Below are positions 18,645 to 28,208 of a stretch of 64,000 nt of DNA, piece by piece. Both the position numbers and the translations under genes were made by a program. The stretch lies in assembly GCF_029360765.1 (NCBI RefSeq), contig NZ_JARKNA010000001.1, forward strand, positions 372,001 through 436,000, given 5' to 3'. Source of the stretch: Terrimonas pollutisoli. Its GTDB lineage: Bacteria; Bacteroidota; Bacteroidia; Chitinophagales; Chitinophagaceae. The notes beneath the pieces are model-generated. The model was given only the letters and a program-made list of their open reading frames with translations, was not told the DNA's origin and did no database searches. Numbering within the stretch: the stretch's first letter is position 1; each line of letters begins with the position of its first letter.

Positions 18645-19367
18645 ATGGAAATACAAAAAGCAAACGCTGAATTGATTCCCCGCAGCCAGCAAAACTGGCA
18701 AAACAGGCCGGAGTGGTTTTTTAATCGTGAACATACTGACACCTACGAGCAATGGTATGAAGGCCGTTACAAACGGGCCGAGATCTGGCAAAAGAAAATA
18801 ATGGAGCAGCTTGTTTCAAAAGATAGACGGGTAAAAACGCTGCTTGAGTTTGGATGCGGTACTACCCGCTTTACCCGTTGGTGGAAAGAGATAGGCATTG
18901 AAGCGACCGGTGGTGATATTTCTCCACTCATGTTATCACAGGCCATCGAACTTTTTGAAGGCGACCTGGTAATGGCTGACTCACACTATATGCCATTCAA
19001 AGACCATGTGTTTGACGCCCTGGCATTCATTACCACTTTTGAATATTACAAAGATCCTGTACAGGTGATCAGGGAAGCCGCACGGGTTGCCAGATATGGT
19101 ATAGCGATGGGAATGATGAACCGAAACTCCACCAAAGTGGTAAGAAGAAGGGTGCAACAATTGTTCGGTAAAAATCCTTTTTATATCACCGCCACTTTTT
19201 ACACACCTGCACAGCTTACAAAGATCATCCACCAGGCACTTGAAGGACGAGACTATTCCATTGAATGGACGTGCACGGGTCTTCCCAAATGGTTTCCTGC
19301 ACAGCAATGGAGCTTGCCGCTGGGAGATTTTTTCGGCTTATACATACAACTAAATGATGTGGCATGA
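18645..19367 (+). CDS. class I SAM-dependent methyltransferase, TPP-riboswitch controlled
   Basis: VKTLLEFGCGTTRFTRWWKEIGIEATGGDISPLMLSQAI...ADSHYMPFKDHVFDALAFITTFEYYKDPVQVIREAARV. Confidence 0.9.
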   Translation: MEIQKANAELIPRSQQNWQNRPEWFFNREHTDTYEQWYEGRYKRAEIWQKKIMEQLVSKDRRVKTLLEFGCGTTRFTRWWKEIGIEATGGDISPLMLSQAIELFEGDLVMADSHYMPFKDHVFDALAFITTFEYYKDPVQVIREAARVARYGIAMGMMNRNSTKVVRRRVQQLFGKNPFYITATFYTPAQLTKIIHQALEGRDYSIEWTCTGLPKWFPAQQWSLPLGDFFGLYIQLNDVA

Positions 19368-20428
19368 ATGATATAAATGAAAAGCTTGGGAAAATAGATC
19401 AGCATTTGTTTGAGCACTTTATCAGCAACAAATGTGGACGACATCGTGCTGAAGTCATTGCTGGGCCACAATTTGGCGTAGACGTTGCGCTCATTGATCT
19501 GCCGGGTGAAATAGCAATGGCGTTAACCAGTGACCCTTTATCTCTTATTCCAACCTTGGGCCTGCAAGAATCTGCCTGGTTATCCGTGCAACTGATGGCC
19601 AATGACATGGCAACAACAGGGTATGCACCTATGTATGGACAGTTTGTATTGAATCTCCCTGCTGGTTTTTCAAAAAGTGATTTTAAAATTTACTGGGATT
19701 ATATCCATCAATTTTGTTCTAAAATAGGAGTAGCTGTAACAGGCGGGCATACGGGTTTTATTGAAGGACAAAATTCTACCATCGCCGGAGGCGGTACGTT
19801 TTTTACTGTTGCACCTAAAAATAAAATGCTTGTATCCAAATATGCCAACCCGGGAGATTCTATTTTGGTGACAAAGGCATGTGCGATCTCTTCGGCGGCT
19901 ATTCTTGCGATGAGCTTCCCCGAAACCGTCCGCAACAAATTGGGAACGGAACTTTTTCAAAAAGCCTGCGATAGCTTTTATGATACATCTTCCCTGGAAG
20001 ATGCATTAGCGGCTGCCGGAAAAAACAGGGAACATGATGATATAACTGCTATGCACGATGTAACGGAAGGTGGTGTAATGGGTGCGATATACGAATTGAC
20101 CAAGGCTTCGGATAGTGGTGCGATCGTTTATAATGAAAGATTACCTGTCGGTCACCTGCAACAGGAAATTTGCGAATTATTTTCGTTGGATCCGCGGCAT
20201 TGTATTGGTGCCGGTTCCATGATTATTACCTGTAAAAAAGGAACAGCTACTGCTGTTATCAATCGCCTGGCCAGGGAAAATATTGCTTGTGTGGAAGTGG
20301 GAGAATTGGTAGAAAAAAACAAGGGCATCAAATTGATTGAAAACGGAACAACCAGCGATGTAGTTTATTTTGAAGAAGATCCTTATTGGGCAGCTTTCTT
20401 TACTGCATTTAATTCAGGATGGAAATGA
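19364..20428 (+). CDS. PurM-superfamily (AIR synthase-related / HypE-ThiL-like) protein
   Basis: GVDVALIDLPGEIAMALTSDPLSLIPTLGLQESAWLSVQLMANDMATTGYAPMYGQFVLNLP...VTGGHTGFIEGQNSTIAGGGTFF...HDDITAMHDVTEGGVMGAIYEL. Confidence 0.85.
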   Translation: MNDINEKLGKIDQHLFEHFISNKCGRHRAEVIAGPQFGVDVALIDLPGEIAMALTSDPLSLIPTLGLQESAWLSVQLMANDMATTGYAPMYGQFVLNLPAGFSKSDFKIYWDYIHQFCSKIGVAVTGGHTGFIEGQNSTIAGGGTFFTVAPKNKMLVSKYANPGDSILVTKACAISSAAILAMSFPETVRNKLGTELFQKACDSFYDTSSLEDALAAAGKNREHDDITAMHDVTEGGVMGAIYELTKASDSGAIVYNERLPVGHLQQEICELFSLDPRHCIGAGSMIITCKKGTATAVINRLARENIACVEVGELVEKNKGIKLIENGTTSDVVYFEEDPYWAAFFTAFNSGWK

Positions 20429-21069
20429 TAACAACATTTAAAAGAAATATAAAGCCCGGCATTTATGTGGTGGTTGATCCTTCCATGGCGGAAGCTGTGC
20501 TGCTGGATAGAATAGAACGATGTGCGCAGGAAGAAATAGTGGCGCTGCAGGTCTGGGATAATTTTTTACCTGGGCAAAACATATATAAGCTGCTGCAAAG
20601 GATCTGTGAACTGTGTCATGCAAGAGATATTCCTGTAATCATTAATAACAGGTGGCAATTGCTAGAAAATATACCGTTGGATGGCGTCCATTTTGACAAA
20701 GTCCCCGGAAATTACCAGTTGATAAAAGAAGTTATAAAAAGACCATTTATAAGCGGAGTTACCTGCAACAATGAATTATCAGTGGTGCATTGGGCAAATG
20801 AACAACAGTTGGATTATCTTTCTTTCTGTTCAATGTTTCCTTCCAGCACCAGCAACAGTTGCGAGCTGGTGCATTTCGACACGATCCGCGAGGCAAAAAA
20901 AATTTCCTCCTTACCTGTTTTTTTGACGGGAGGTATACGTCCCGGAAATATGCATGAATTGGATGGACTGGGTTATACAGGTATCGCTGTAGTCTCCGGC
21001 ATAATGAATACAAACAAGCCGGATGAGTCAATAAAAGAATATCGCGAAAAACTAAAAAATAAATCATGA
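20419..21069 (+). CDS. ThiE-like thiamine phosphate synthase family protein
   Basis: GIYVVVDPSM...VALQVWDNFLPGQNIYKLLQRICELCHARDIPVIINNRWQLLENIPLDGVHFDK...ISGVTCNNELSVVHWANEQQLDYLSFCSMFPSST...PVFLTGGIRPGNMHELDGLGYTGIAVVSGIM; TIM-barrel TMP synthase layout plus riboswitch context. Confidence 0.82.
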   Translation: MEMITTFKRNIKPGIYVVVDPSMAEAVLLDRIERCAQEEIVALQVWDNFLPGQNIYKLLQRICELCHARDIPVIINNRWQLLENIPLDGVHFDKVPGNYQLIKEVIKRPFISGVTCNNELSVVHWANEQQLDYLSFCSMFPSSTSNSCELVHFDTIREAKKISSLPVFLTGGIRPGNMHELDGLGYTGIAVVSGIMNTNKPDESIKEYREKLKNKS

Positions 21070-21347
21070 GAATTGAAACGATAAAAAAACTTTGTTGTCC
21101 TTTTGATAAGTCTGAATTGGCGTTAACAGCCATTGCAAAGGATATCAATGAAAATATAATCGAAGGACTGCTGATCTGTGATGAATGTAAACGTGTATAT
21201 CCTATTGTAAAAGGAGTACCTATTATGAGCCCTGACGAATATCGTGAATTTAAATTGGAACAACCTTTATTGGAGCGATGGCAAAAGCAACTGAATGGAA
21301 AGTCGGTTGATAATTTCCGGTTGGTTGACAAGAATACAACGACCTAA
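21066..21347 (+). CDS. Trm112/YcaR-family zinc-ribbon-like protein
   Basis: IKKLCCPFDKSELALTAIAKDINENIIEGLLICDECKRVYPIVKGVPIMSPDEYREF; paired CP.D / CDEC cysteines and the Y-P-I-x-x-G-V-P-I-M core. Confidence 0.85.
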   Translation: MRIETIKKLCCPFDKSELALTAIAKDINENIIEGLLICDECKRVYPIVKGVPIMSPDEYREFKLEQPLLERWQKQLNGKSVDNFRLVDKNTTT

Positions 21348-21439
21348 AGCCCTGGTGCTCACCCTATTTCCCGGCTTTGAAAATAGCATGAAATTTTTGG
21401 CACTGGATTGGCACGTAGAAATGTGCACAATTCAATTGC

Positions 21440-21988
21440 GTGAACATAGTTCTAAAATATTTCAATCTGTTCTTTCTCCTGTTGCCCGTGATGTTGTTTT
21501 CGCAGGTAGACCAAAGGCGGGCCGGCAATCAACGTTTGAACGACACTATCTGGACCACCGGGCTGCAAACACTTTTTTCCAGCCAAACCATCGGCAGCAA
21601 GGTGACAACGCAATTGCGCTCTGCTGTTTCTACAGGTAAGCCTGGCATTATCGTTTCCTTTGGTATTACCATGAGCAGGGAAAAATTAGTGACCGCAGAT
21701 GACGAAAGCAAAGCCATTTTAAAAACAACCGGTGGAAAAAGAATAACACTACAGATCGTCAGCGGGACGATGACTAATTTTTTGGAAGCGCCAACTGTCC
21801 TGGAATCAATTCTTCATTTTAAGCTTCATCCGGATGATATTGCGCTTTTAAAAAAAGAAAAGGTAACAGACGTAAACATCATTGTTGAAAGTGGTAACTA
21901 TAACTACGGCTTGCACGAAAAGGCGCAGGGAATTTTAAATACACAATTAAGCCGGGCGTTAGATAGAACGAATACAGGAATAAAGTAA
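21440..21988 (+). CDS. hypothetical secreted protein
   Basis: ORF with N-terminal signal peptide (MNIVLKYFNLFFLLLPVMLFSQ); no recognised domain. Confidence 0.6.
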   Translation: MNIVLKYFNLFFLLLPVMLFSQVDQRRAGNQRLNDTIWTTGLQTLFSSQTIGSKVTTQLRSAVSTGKPGIIVSFGITMSREKLVTADDESKAILKTTGGKRITLQIVSGTMTNFLEAPTVLESILHFKLHPDDIALLKKEKVTDVNIIVESGNYNYGLHEKAQGILNTQLSRALDRTNTGIK

Positions 21989-22021
21989 GCGGATTGCTTT
22001 TGAGTGCATAGAGTTCTGTAA

Positions 22022-22396
22022 TCAGTTCAACTGCCTGAAGGCAATCGCATCCGGCATTTGTTTCATATCTACTAAAGGATGAACCAAATATTCCTCGGCA
22101 AAACTGGCGCAGAGTCGTGCATAAAAAGTGCTGGGCTCACGGGTGATCATACCTACTTTCAGGCGGTCACTCTGCTCCATGGCAGAATTTACTAATTCAA
22201 TGGCGGCTGTAAAAGGGAGCTTAAGGTTCAGCAACAAACTATCCGGGTTGGCAACAGTCAGCAGGTTGGTGGGCTGACCATAATTAGAGGCATCCAGGAT
22301 GTAATCGGCAAGTTCCTTCTGCCGGTGGGTCTTCAGTGTGTAGAGGATCACGGGAAATTCAGTGATCACTTCAATCACTCTTTTTTTGTTTTTCAT
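22022..22396 (-). CDS. hypothetical protein
   Basis: ORF from ATG at 22396 (MKNKKRVIEVITEFPVILYTLKTHRQKELADYILDASNYGQP...); upstream extension in the ORF track is less protein-like. Confidence 0.55.
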   Translation of the reverse strand: MKNKKRVIEVITEFPVILYTLKTHRQKELADYILDASNYGQPTNLLTVANPDSLLLNLKLPFTAAIELVNSAMEQSDRLKVGMITREPSTFYARLCASFAEEYLVHPLVDMKQMPDAIAFRQLN

Positions 22397-22748
22397 GAGC
22401 TGTTGATTTACTGTCAAAGTAAAGACAGCCGGCAGCCGAAAAAAATAGACTCTTGTATAGATCTTTCGTAAGTGCATTAACAATCTGTTTGTAGAATAAC
22501 AACGACATACAAATCGCATCGTGCAGCGATAACATTGGTCTCAGAGTCTTTAATAGGCATGTTTATTAGTATCCGGGCATATCCTAGGTGATAAGGTAGC
22601 ATCCAAAGCAGGGTTGATTATTTTGGCAATAACTGTTTAATCGCTTTATATCGTTTTAGCAAACAACTGCCAATCCCCAACATGCCGGCTATATTTTTAA
22701 TTTTAAGTTGTTACCGGATATTTTGTTAATATTGGTTTGCGATTGCTT

Positions 22749-23375
22749 ATGATGAACAACGACGAAACTTTGTGGAAAGGGCTGAAACAAGGCGATAAGG
22801 AAATGTTTTTGGCCTTATACAAAAAGTATTACCATAGTCTTTTATTTATTGGGCTAAAGGAGATAAAAGATGCCCAATTGGTGAAGGACACCATTCAGCA
22901 AGTGTTTTTATACCTGTGGGAGAAAAGGAGTACTATAGACGAAGCAAAAAATGTTAAAACCTATATCATTATTTCCTTTTTAAGAAAGCTTACCGGCGAT
23001 TGGAAAAAATCCGAAAAGACAGGCAGTTTACAGGTGGTTTGGAATCATTATTCCGAAGATCCACAGCCTAACCCCGAAGAAAACCTGATAAGGAAGGACG
23101 AGCAACATCATCTGTTTAAACTATTGATGCATCATATTAATGATCTCCCTAACCGGCAGCGGGAGCTCATTGTTCTCAAGTTTTATGAAGGACTCACCTA
23201 CGAGGAAATTGTGCAAAAAACAGGTTTATCCCATCGCACGGTCTATAATAAAATCCATGAAGCATTAAAGAAACTAAAATTGGATATGGCGACCAACCAA
23301 CAAGCTCATGGCGCCGCACTAATGTTATTGGTTTCAGCTATGGCTTCTTCCTGCATCATTGAAAGTTATCACTAA
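22749..23375 (+). CDS. ECF-type RNA polymerase sigma factor (PUL-associated)
   Basis: LWKGLKQGDKEMFLALYKKYYHSLLFIG...QVFLYLWEKRSTIDEAKNVKTYIIISFLRKL...LPNRQRELIVLKFYEGLTYEEIVQKTGLSHRTVYNKIHEALKKL. Confidence 0.93.
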   Translation: MMNNDETLWKGLKQGDKEMFLALYKKYYHSLLFIGLKEIKDAQLVKDTIQQVFLYLWEKRSTIDEAKNVKTYIIISFLRKLTGDWKKSEKTGSLQVVWNHYSEDPQPNPEENLIRKDEQHHLFKLLMHHINDLPNRQRELIVLKFYEGLTYEEIVQKTGLSHRTVYNKIHEALKKLKLDMATNQQAHGAALMLLVSAMASSCIIESYH

Positions 23376-23506
23376 TCTCCTGTTACGGCTCAGCCTTTTC
23401 AGCACTGATTCTGCAATTTTTAGAAAAAAGACATTCTTTTTTCAATTAACGGGTAAAAATTGCCCGCAGGACACTCTGTTTTAAAAATGGTTATTTAAAA
23501 CACATT

Positions 23507-24616
23507 ATGAAGTCTGATAAAATGGATGTTGCGGATTTATTGGCAGATGAGTCTTTTATTAATTATTGCAGGAGGTCTTCACCGGAGGACGTGACATTTT
23601 GGGAAAATTATATCAGGGAAAACCCTGAGCGCCGGTTGTTGGTGGAATATGCCAATGAAAAGTTTATTCAACTATTCAATGCGTTGGGAGAAGCAGACAT
23701 GGAAGAACAGGCAGTCCGCTTAAAAAGCAGGTTAGACTTACTGGATTTAACGGAGCCTGCACCCGTTGTTCAGATGGAGGGATTTGAAAGGAAAAAATCC
23801 GGTCACAATTTTTCATTGTTGCTTAAACTTTCGGCCGCCGCCGTATTGTTTATAGGCCTCTTTCTTACCATTAATTACTATAACAATGGCAGGAGCAAAA
23901 ACAGCAAAACATTCCTGGCGGCATACGGTGAAAGAAAGAATATTCAATTGCCCGATGGTTCCGATGTTACATTAAATGCCGGAAGTAAAATAGAGATCAA
24001 TGAAAGTTTTGGCGTTTCCACCCGTGATGTTTATTTGGAAGGGGAGGCGTTTTTTGATGTAAAGCATAATGAAAAACTTCCCTTTATTGTTCATACCCCG
24101 GCCATGGATGTGAAAGCCCTGGGCACCGCTTTCAATGTAAAGGCTTACCTGGATGAAAGGATCACTGAAACTTCATTAATAAGGGGGCTGGTGGAAGTGA
24201 CACTTAAAGAAAATAATAACCTTACCATGCTGCTTCGTCCTAATCAGAAAATAAAGTGGGAACACCCCTTCGGTGATGCTGGTTCGGCTGTAGTAAAGAG
24301 CGGGGATAATTTAAATGTAACAGACAGCCTGGTGAAAAAACTACAGGTCACGGATTACGGTAATATAAAAGAGGTGGCCTGGAAAGACAACAAACTGGTG
24401 TTTGAGGATGAGTTGTTTGGCGATATAGCCGCATTACTGGAAAGGTGGTACGGCGTAGAAATTGAATTCAATGATGATGCGATTCGCAATTACCGGTTTA
24501 CCGGAGTTTTTGAAAAAGAGGATATCAATACAGTACTTGACTTTTTAAAAGAATCCAGGAGATTTAATTATACAATAGAAGAAGGAGAGCCTTTGAAAAT
24601 AAACTTGTCTAAATAA
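23507..24616 (+). CDS. FecR-family anti-sigma factor
   Basis: GERKNIQLPDGSDVTLNAGSKIEINESFGVSTRDVYLEGEAFFDVKHNEKLPFIVHTPAMDVKALGTAFNVKAY; single TM segment. Confidence 0.95.
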   Translation: MKSDKMDVADLLADESFINYCRRSSPEDVTFWENYIRENPERRLLVEYANEKFIQLFNALGEADMEEQAVRLKSRLDLLDLTEPAPVVQMEGFERKKSGHNFSLLLKLSAAAVLFIGLFLTINYYNNGRSKNSKTFLAAYGERKNIQLPDGSDVTLNAGSKIEINESFGVSTRDVYLEGEAFFDVKHNEKLPFIVHTPAMDVKALGTAFNVKAYLDERITETSLIRGLVEVTLKENNNLTMLLRPNQKIKWEHPFGDAGSAVVKSGDNLNVTDSLVKKLQVTDYGNIKEVAWKDNKLVFEDELFGDIAALLERWYGVEIEFNDDAIRNYRFTGVFEKEDINTVLDFLKESRRFNYTIEEGEPLKINLSK

Positions 24617-24620
24617 AAAT

Positions 24621-24700
24621 ACAGGGAAGAATGCGGCAACATTCCCCCTGTAGTAAAATTTTGAAACACTTTTTCTAAAAAAAGTAGTTTCTATTTTTTA
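24621..24700 (+). promoter_or_regulatory. Two tandem hairpins between fecR and susC (second is terminator/attenuator-like)
   Basis: acaggg..gaatg-cggcaa-cattc..ccctgt (24621-24651) and gaaac-a-cttttt..aaaaag-ta-gtttc (24663-24691) followed by tatttttt. Confidence 0.55.
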
Positions 24701-24720
24701 AAAAAAACCAAAATAAAGGT

Positions 24721-27700
24721 ATGAAAAAAAATCATGCTTGTAGGTGGAGTTTTACAAACCTATCACTAACGAAGCTGCTTAAAATCATGAAACTAACTTC
24801 TATTCTGCTATTTGTCTGTGCAATGTCGGTCAATGCAGGCGGGTACTCCCAGGATGTGAAGGTCAATCTTTCGCTTACAGGGGTAAAGCTTACGAAGGTC
24901 TTTAAGGAGATCGAAAAAGAAACAAAGTACCGATTTACTTTTTGCAACGATATTATTCCGGAAGGCCGGATCTTTACTGTCAATGTAAGAGCGACACCAG
25001 TATCCCGGGTGATGAATGAAATAATGTCGGCAACAAAACTTAAATATCGGTTTGTTGAAGAATCCGGCATTTTTATTATTTCAGAAAAAAGCGATGAGGT
25101 ATTAGATGAGCCTGAAGCCCCCATACTACGCACTATCACCGGTACAGTAACCAACGATGCCGGAGAGCCATTGGCCGATGTATCTGTGCAGGTAAAAGGT
25201 TCGACCACTGCTACTATTACCGATGCCAAAGGTTTCTTCTCGCTTGATGTGGACGATAATGCCAAAATCCTGGTGTTTTCATTTGTTAGTATGACAACCA
25301 GGGAAGTGAGTATTGAAGGGAAAACCTCGGTACAGGTAACTCTTCAATCCAATAACAGGGCAATGGATGAGGTGGTCGTAGTAGGTTATGGTACACAAAG
25401 AAGAGCTTCAGTCACCGGGGCTGTTTCCAGTGTGAACAGTAAAACGCTGAACGAGCTGCCGGTGCTGAGCGTTTCCCAGGCATTACAAGGTCGTGTTGCC
25501 GGGTTGACGGTTACTAATAATGGAAGCCCCGGGGCAGAGCCCATTGTACGGATCAGGGGTATCAGTTCGATCAGCTTTGCTTCCGATCCGTTATATGTTG
25601 TTGATGGGTTTCCAACAGGCAACCTGTCAACTATTGATACTAGAGATATCGAGTCTGTCGATGTATTGAAAGACGCCTCTGCTGCTGCTATCTATGGTTC
25701 AAGAGCTACCAATGGTGTGATCATGATCACCACTAAGAAGGGCAGAAGAGACAGCAAAATACGGGTGAGTCTTGATTCTTATGTCGGCACACAGGAAGTT
25801 ACAGAAAGGCTTGATTTGTTGGATACCGAAGGGTTCAAAAAATATGCGCTTGCATACAGGGGTAGCCAGGTAGAAAGATTAACTGCACCAATGGTGGATC
25901 AGCCTACTCATACCGGGGCTACACAAACCTACGGACAAACCAATACCGACTGGCAGGATGCTTATTTCAGAAAAGGAAACATGACCCAGCATAATGTAGG
26001 CTTAAGCGGGGGAAATGATATATCCCGTTTTTATGCTTCTGCCGGTTTTATGGACCAGGAAGGTATTGCTCCAAGTGTTGGTTATCGCCGTTATAATTTC
26101 CGTCTGAATTCAGATCATGTCATTAGTAAAATCTTCACTTTCGGTGAGAATTTATATGTGGCTTATGGCGACCAGGCTTATGATAATAACGAAACAGGCT
26201 CCAGGACGAATTTGGTCAATGTAATCAGGATGTTTCCTCATATCCCGGTGTATGACCCGACCTCAAATGGTGGGTATAGAGGTGCCCATCCTGTTTTAGA
26301 TGGTGGTGATCCTACAAATCCTGTTGAAGACGCTGAGCTAAAAAATCCCGGTAACAGAAAAACAGCAAAGATTTTAGGAACAGCTTTCCTGGAGATCAAT
26401 TTTACCAAATGGCTAAGATTTAAATCAACATTTGGTATAGACTATGCCAATGGTTTAGACTATCGCTTTTCACCGATTTTCAACGACAACGGAGCCGTTG
26501 CCGGTTCAAGTTCAACCCAGGCTACTATTACTAATAACCGCGGTGTTTCTACAGTGCTATTATATACTGAACAACTTTCCTTCGATAAAACTTTTGGCAA
26601 TCATCACATCAATGCTATTGCCGTTTATGAACAACAAAGCCAGCAAACACGTAATGAAAACGCAAACGGTAAACAAGCTTCGAACGACCTTCGGACATTA
26701 AACAATGCCACCAATGTAGGTGTGCAAACACTGGTCGGTGAAAATACATTGATCTCATACCTGGGTCGTGTGAATTATGATTTTAATGGAAAGTACCTGG
26801 CGAGTGTCGCTGTTCGTCGTGACGGTCTTTCAGTTTGGGCCCCAGGAAAGAAGTGGGCAACATTCCCGTCAGCTTCTATTGGTTGGAGAATTGATGAGGA
26901 AGATTTTATGAAGGGCCAGGAAAAGATTTCTGAGTTAAAATTAAGGGCCGGCTACGGCGTTACTGGTCTTAATGGAACGGTTTTAGGCAACACACCCTGG
27001 CTGGTGACTGTAAATGCCAATAGTGCTTATTATCCCTTTGATGGTGCAGCTACCAGTGGCCCCGCTTCTTCTATTCAGCGTTTAGGAAATAAGGAACTGG
27101 AATGGGAAAAAACAAAACAATTAAATATTGGATTGGACCTTGGATTTCTGCGAAACAAATTCACTTTGTCCGCTGAATATTACCAGAGGAAAACTGATAA
27201 CTTAATTTTGAACGTCCCGCTTCCTCCTTCCTTTGGTTATATCACCAGTGAAGTAGCACAAAACGTTGGTTCCATGAAGAACAACGGCTTTGAAATGCAA
27301 TTAGGATACAATGACAGGGAAGGCGAATTAAAATGGAACGCCAGTGCCAATCTTAGTTTTATCACCAACGAAGTAACAAGATTGGCTGAGGGAGTTCCGA
27401 ATATTGAAAAAGGGGGGGACCAGGATTTTGGATCTTACAATATTACCAATACAGCCGTCGGTCACCCTGTTCAATCGTTCTATGGTTGGGTGGTAGAAGG
27501 TATTTTTCAAAATGCTGCAGAAGTTAGCAGTCATGCCACACAAGTTGCTGGAGCTGCGGGAACAGCCCCTGGTGACCTTAAATTCCAGGATACTAATAAA
27601 GATGGGGTAATTGATATAAAAGATCGCCAGTTTTTAGGAAGCTTCATTCCTAAGGCTACCTATGCATTTACACTGGGAGGTAACTATAAGAATTTTGATC

Positions 27701-28161
27701 TGTCTATTTTCTTACAAGGCGTTCAGGGTAATAAAATCTTCAACGCGACAAGGGTTATTACGGAAGGTATGGTTCGTTTCTTTAATGCAGGCACACAGGT
27801 ATTAAATGCATGGACTCCTTCTAATACCAATACCAGTATTCCCAGGGCTATTTCCTCTGATCCCAATCAAAATGCCCGGCCTTCGACACGTTTCCTTGAA
27901 GATGGTTCTTATCTGCGCTTGAAAAATATCATGCTGGGTTATAACGTTTCGGCCACCTCTTTGCAATCATTAACCAAAGGAGCGGTGAAGAACTTCCGTA
28001 TTTATGTTTCGGCTCAAAATATCCTGACATTTACAGACTACAGCGGATATGATCCCGAAGTAGGTAACAGAACGCCCAACCAATCATTAACCAACGGAAT
28101 TGACTTTGCTGTTTATCCCCAGCCAAAAGCTTACCTGCTTGGTATCCAGGTAGGTTTTTAA
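24721..28161 (+). CDS. SusC/RagA-family TonB-dependent receptor with N-terminal STN (signal transduction) domain
   Basis: STN-like region DVKVNLSLTGVKLTKVFKEIEKETKYRFTF...; carboxypeptidase-like GTVTNDAGEPLADVSVQVKGS; plug EVVVVGYGTQRR...VRIRGISS..DPLYVVDGFP...IESVDVLKDASAAAIYGSRATNGVIMITTKKG. Confidence 0.97.
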   Translation: MKKNHACRWSFTNLSLTKLLKIMKLTSILLFVCAMSVNAGGYSQDVKVNLSLTGVKLTKVFKEIEKETKYRFTFCNDIIPEGRIFTVNVRATPVSRVMNEIMSATKLKYRFVEESGIFIISEKSDEVLDEPEAPILRTITGTVTNDAGEPLADVSVQVKGSTTATITDAKGFFSLDVDDNAKILVFSFVSMTTREVSIEGKTSVQVTLQSNNRAMDEVVVVGYGTQRRASVTGAVSSVNSKTLNELPVLSVSQALQGRVAGLTVTNNGSPGAEPIVRIRGISSISFASDPLYVVDGFPTGNLSTIDTRDIESVDVLKDASAAAIYGSRATNGVIMITTKKGRRDSKIRVSLDSYVGTQEVTERLDLLDTEGFKKYALAYRGSQVERLTAPMVDQPTHTGATQTYGQTNTDWQDAYFRKGNMTQHNVGLSGGNDISRFYASAGFMDQEGIAPSVGYRRYNFRLNSDHVISKIFTFGENLYVAYGDQAYDNNETGSRTNLVNVIRMFPHIPVYDPTSNGGYRGAHPVLDGGDPTNPVEDAELKNPGNRKTAKILGTAFLEINFTKWLRFKSTFGIDYANGLDYRFSPIFNDNGAVAGSSSTQATITNNRGVSTVLLYTEQLSFDKTFGNHHINAIAVYEQQSQQTRNENANGKQASNDLRTLNNATNVGVQTLVGENTLISYLGRVNYDFNGKYLASVAVRRDGLSVWAPGKKWATFPSASIGWRIDEEDFMKGQEKISELKLRAGYGVTGLNGTVLGNTPWLVTVNANSAYYPFDGAATSGPASSIQRLGNKELEWEKTKQLNIGLDLGFLRNKFTLSAEYYQRKTDNLILNVPLPPSFGYITSEVAQNVGSMKNNGFEMQLGYNDREGELKWNASANLSFITNEVTRLAEGVPNIEKGGDQDFGSYNITNTAVGHPVQSFYGWVVEGIFQNAAEVSSHATQVAGAAGTAPGDLKFQDTNKDGVIDIKDRQFLGSFIPKATYAFTLGGNYKNFDLSIFLQGVQGNKIFNATRVITEGMVRFFNAGTQVLNAWTPSNTNTSIPRAISSDPNQNARPSTRFLEDGSYLRLKNIMLGYNVSATSLQSLTKGAVKNFRIYVSAQNILTFTDYSGYDPEVGNRTPNQSLTNGIDFAVYPQPKAYLLGIQVGF

Positions 28162-28208
28162 CAGCAAACATTGAGTCAACTTTTATAAAATAAAATAGTA
28201 TGAAATGA

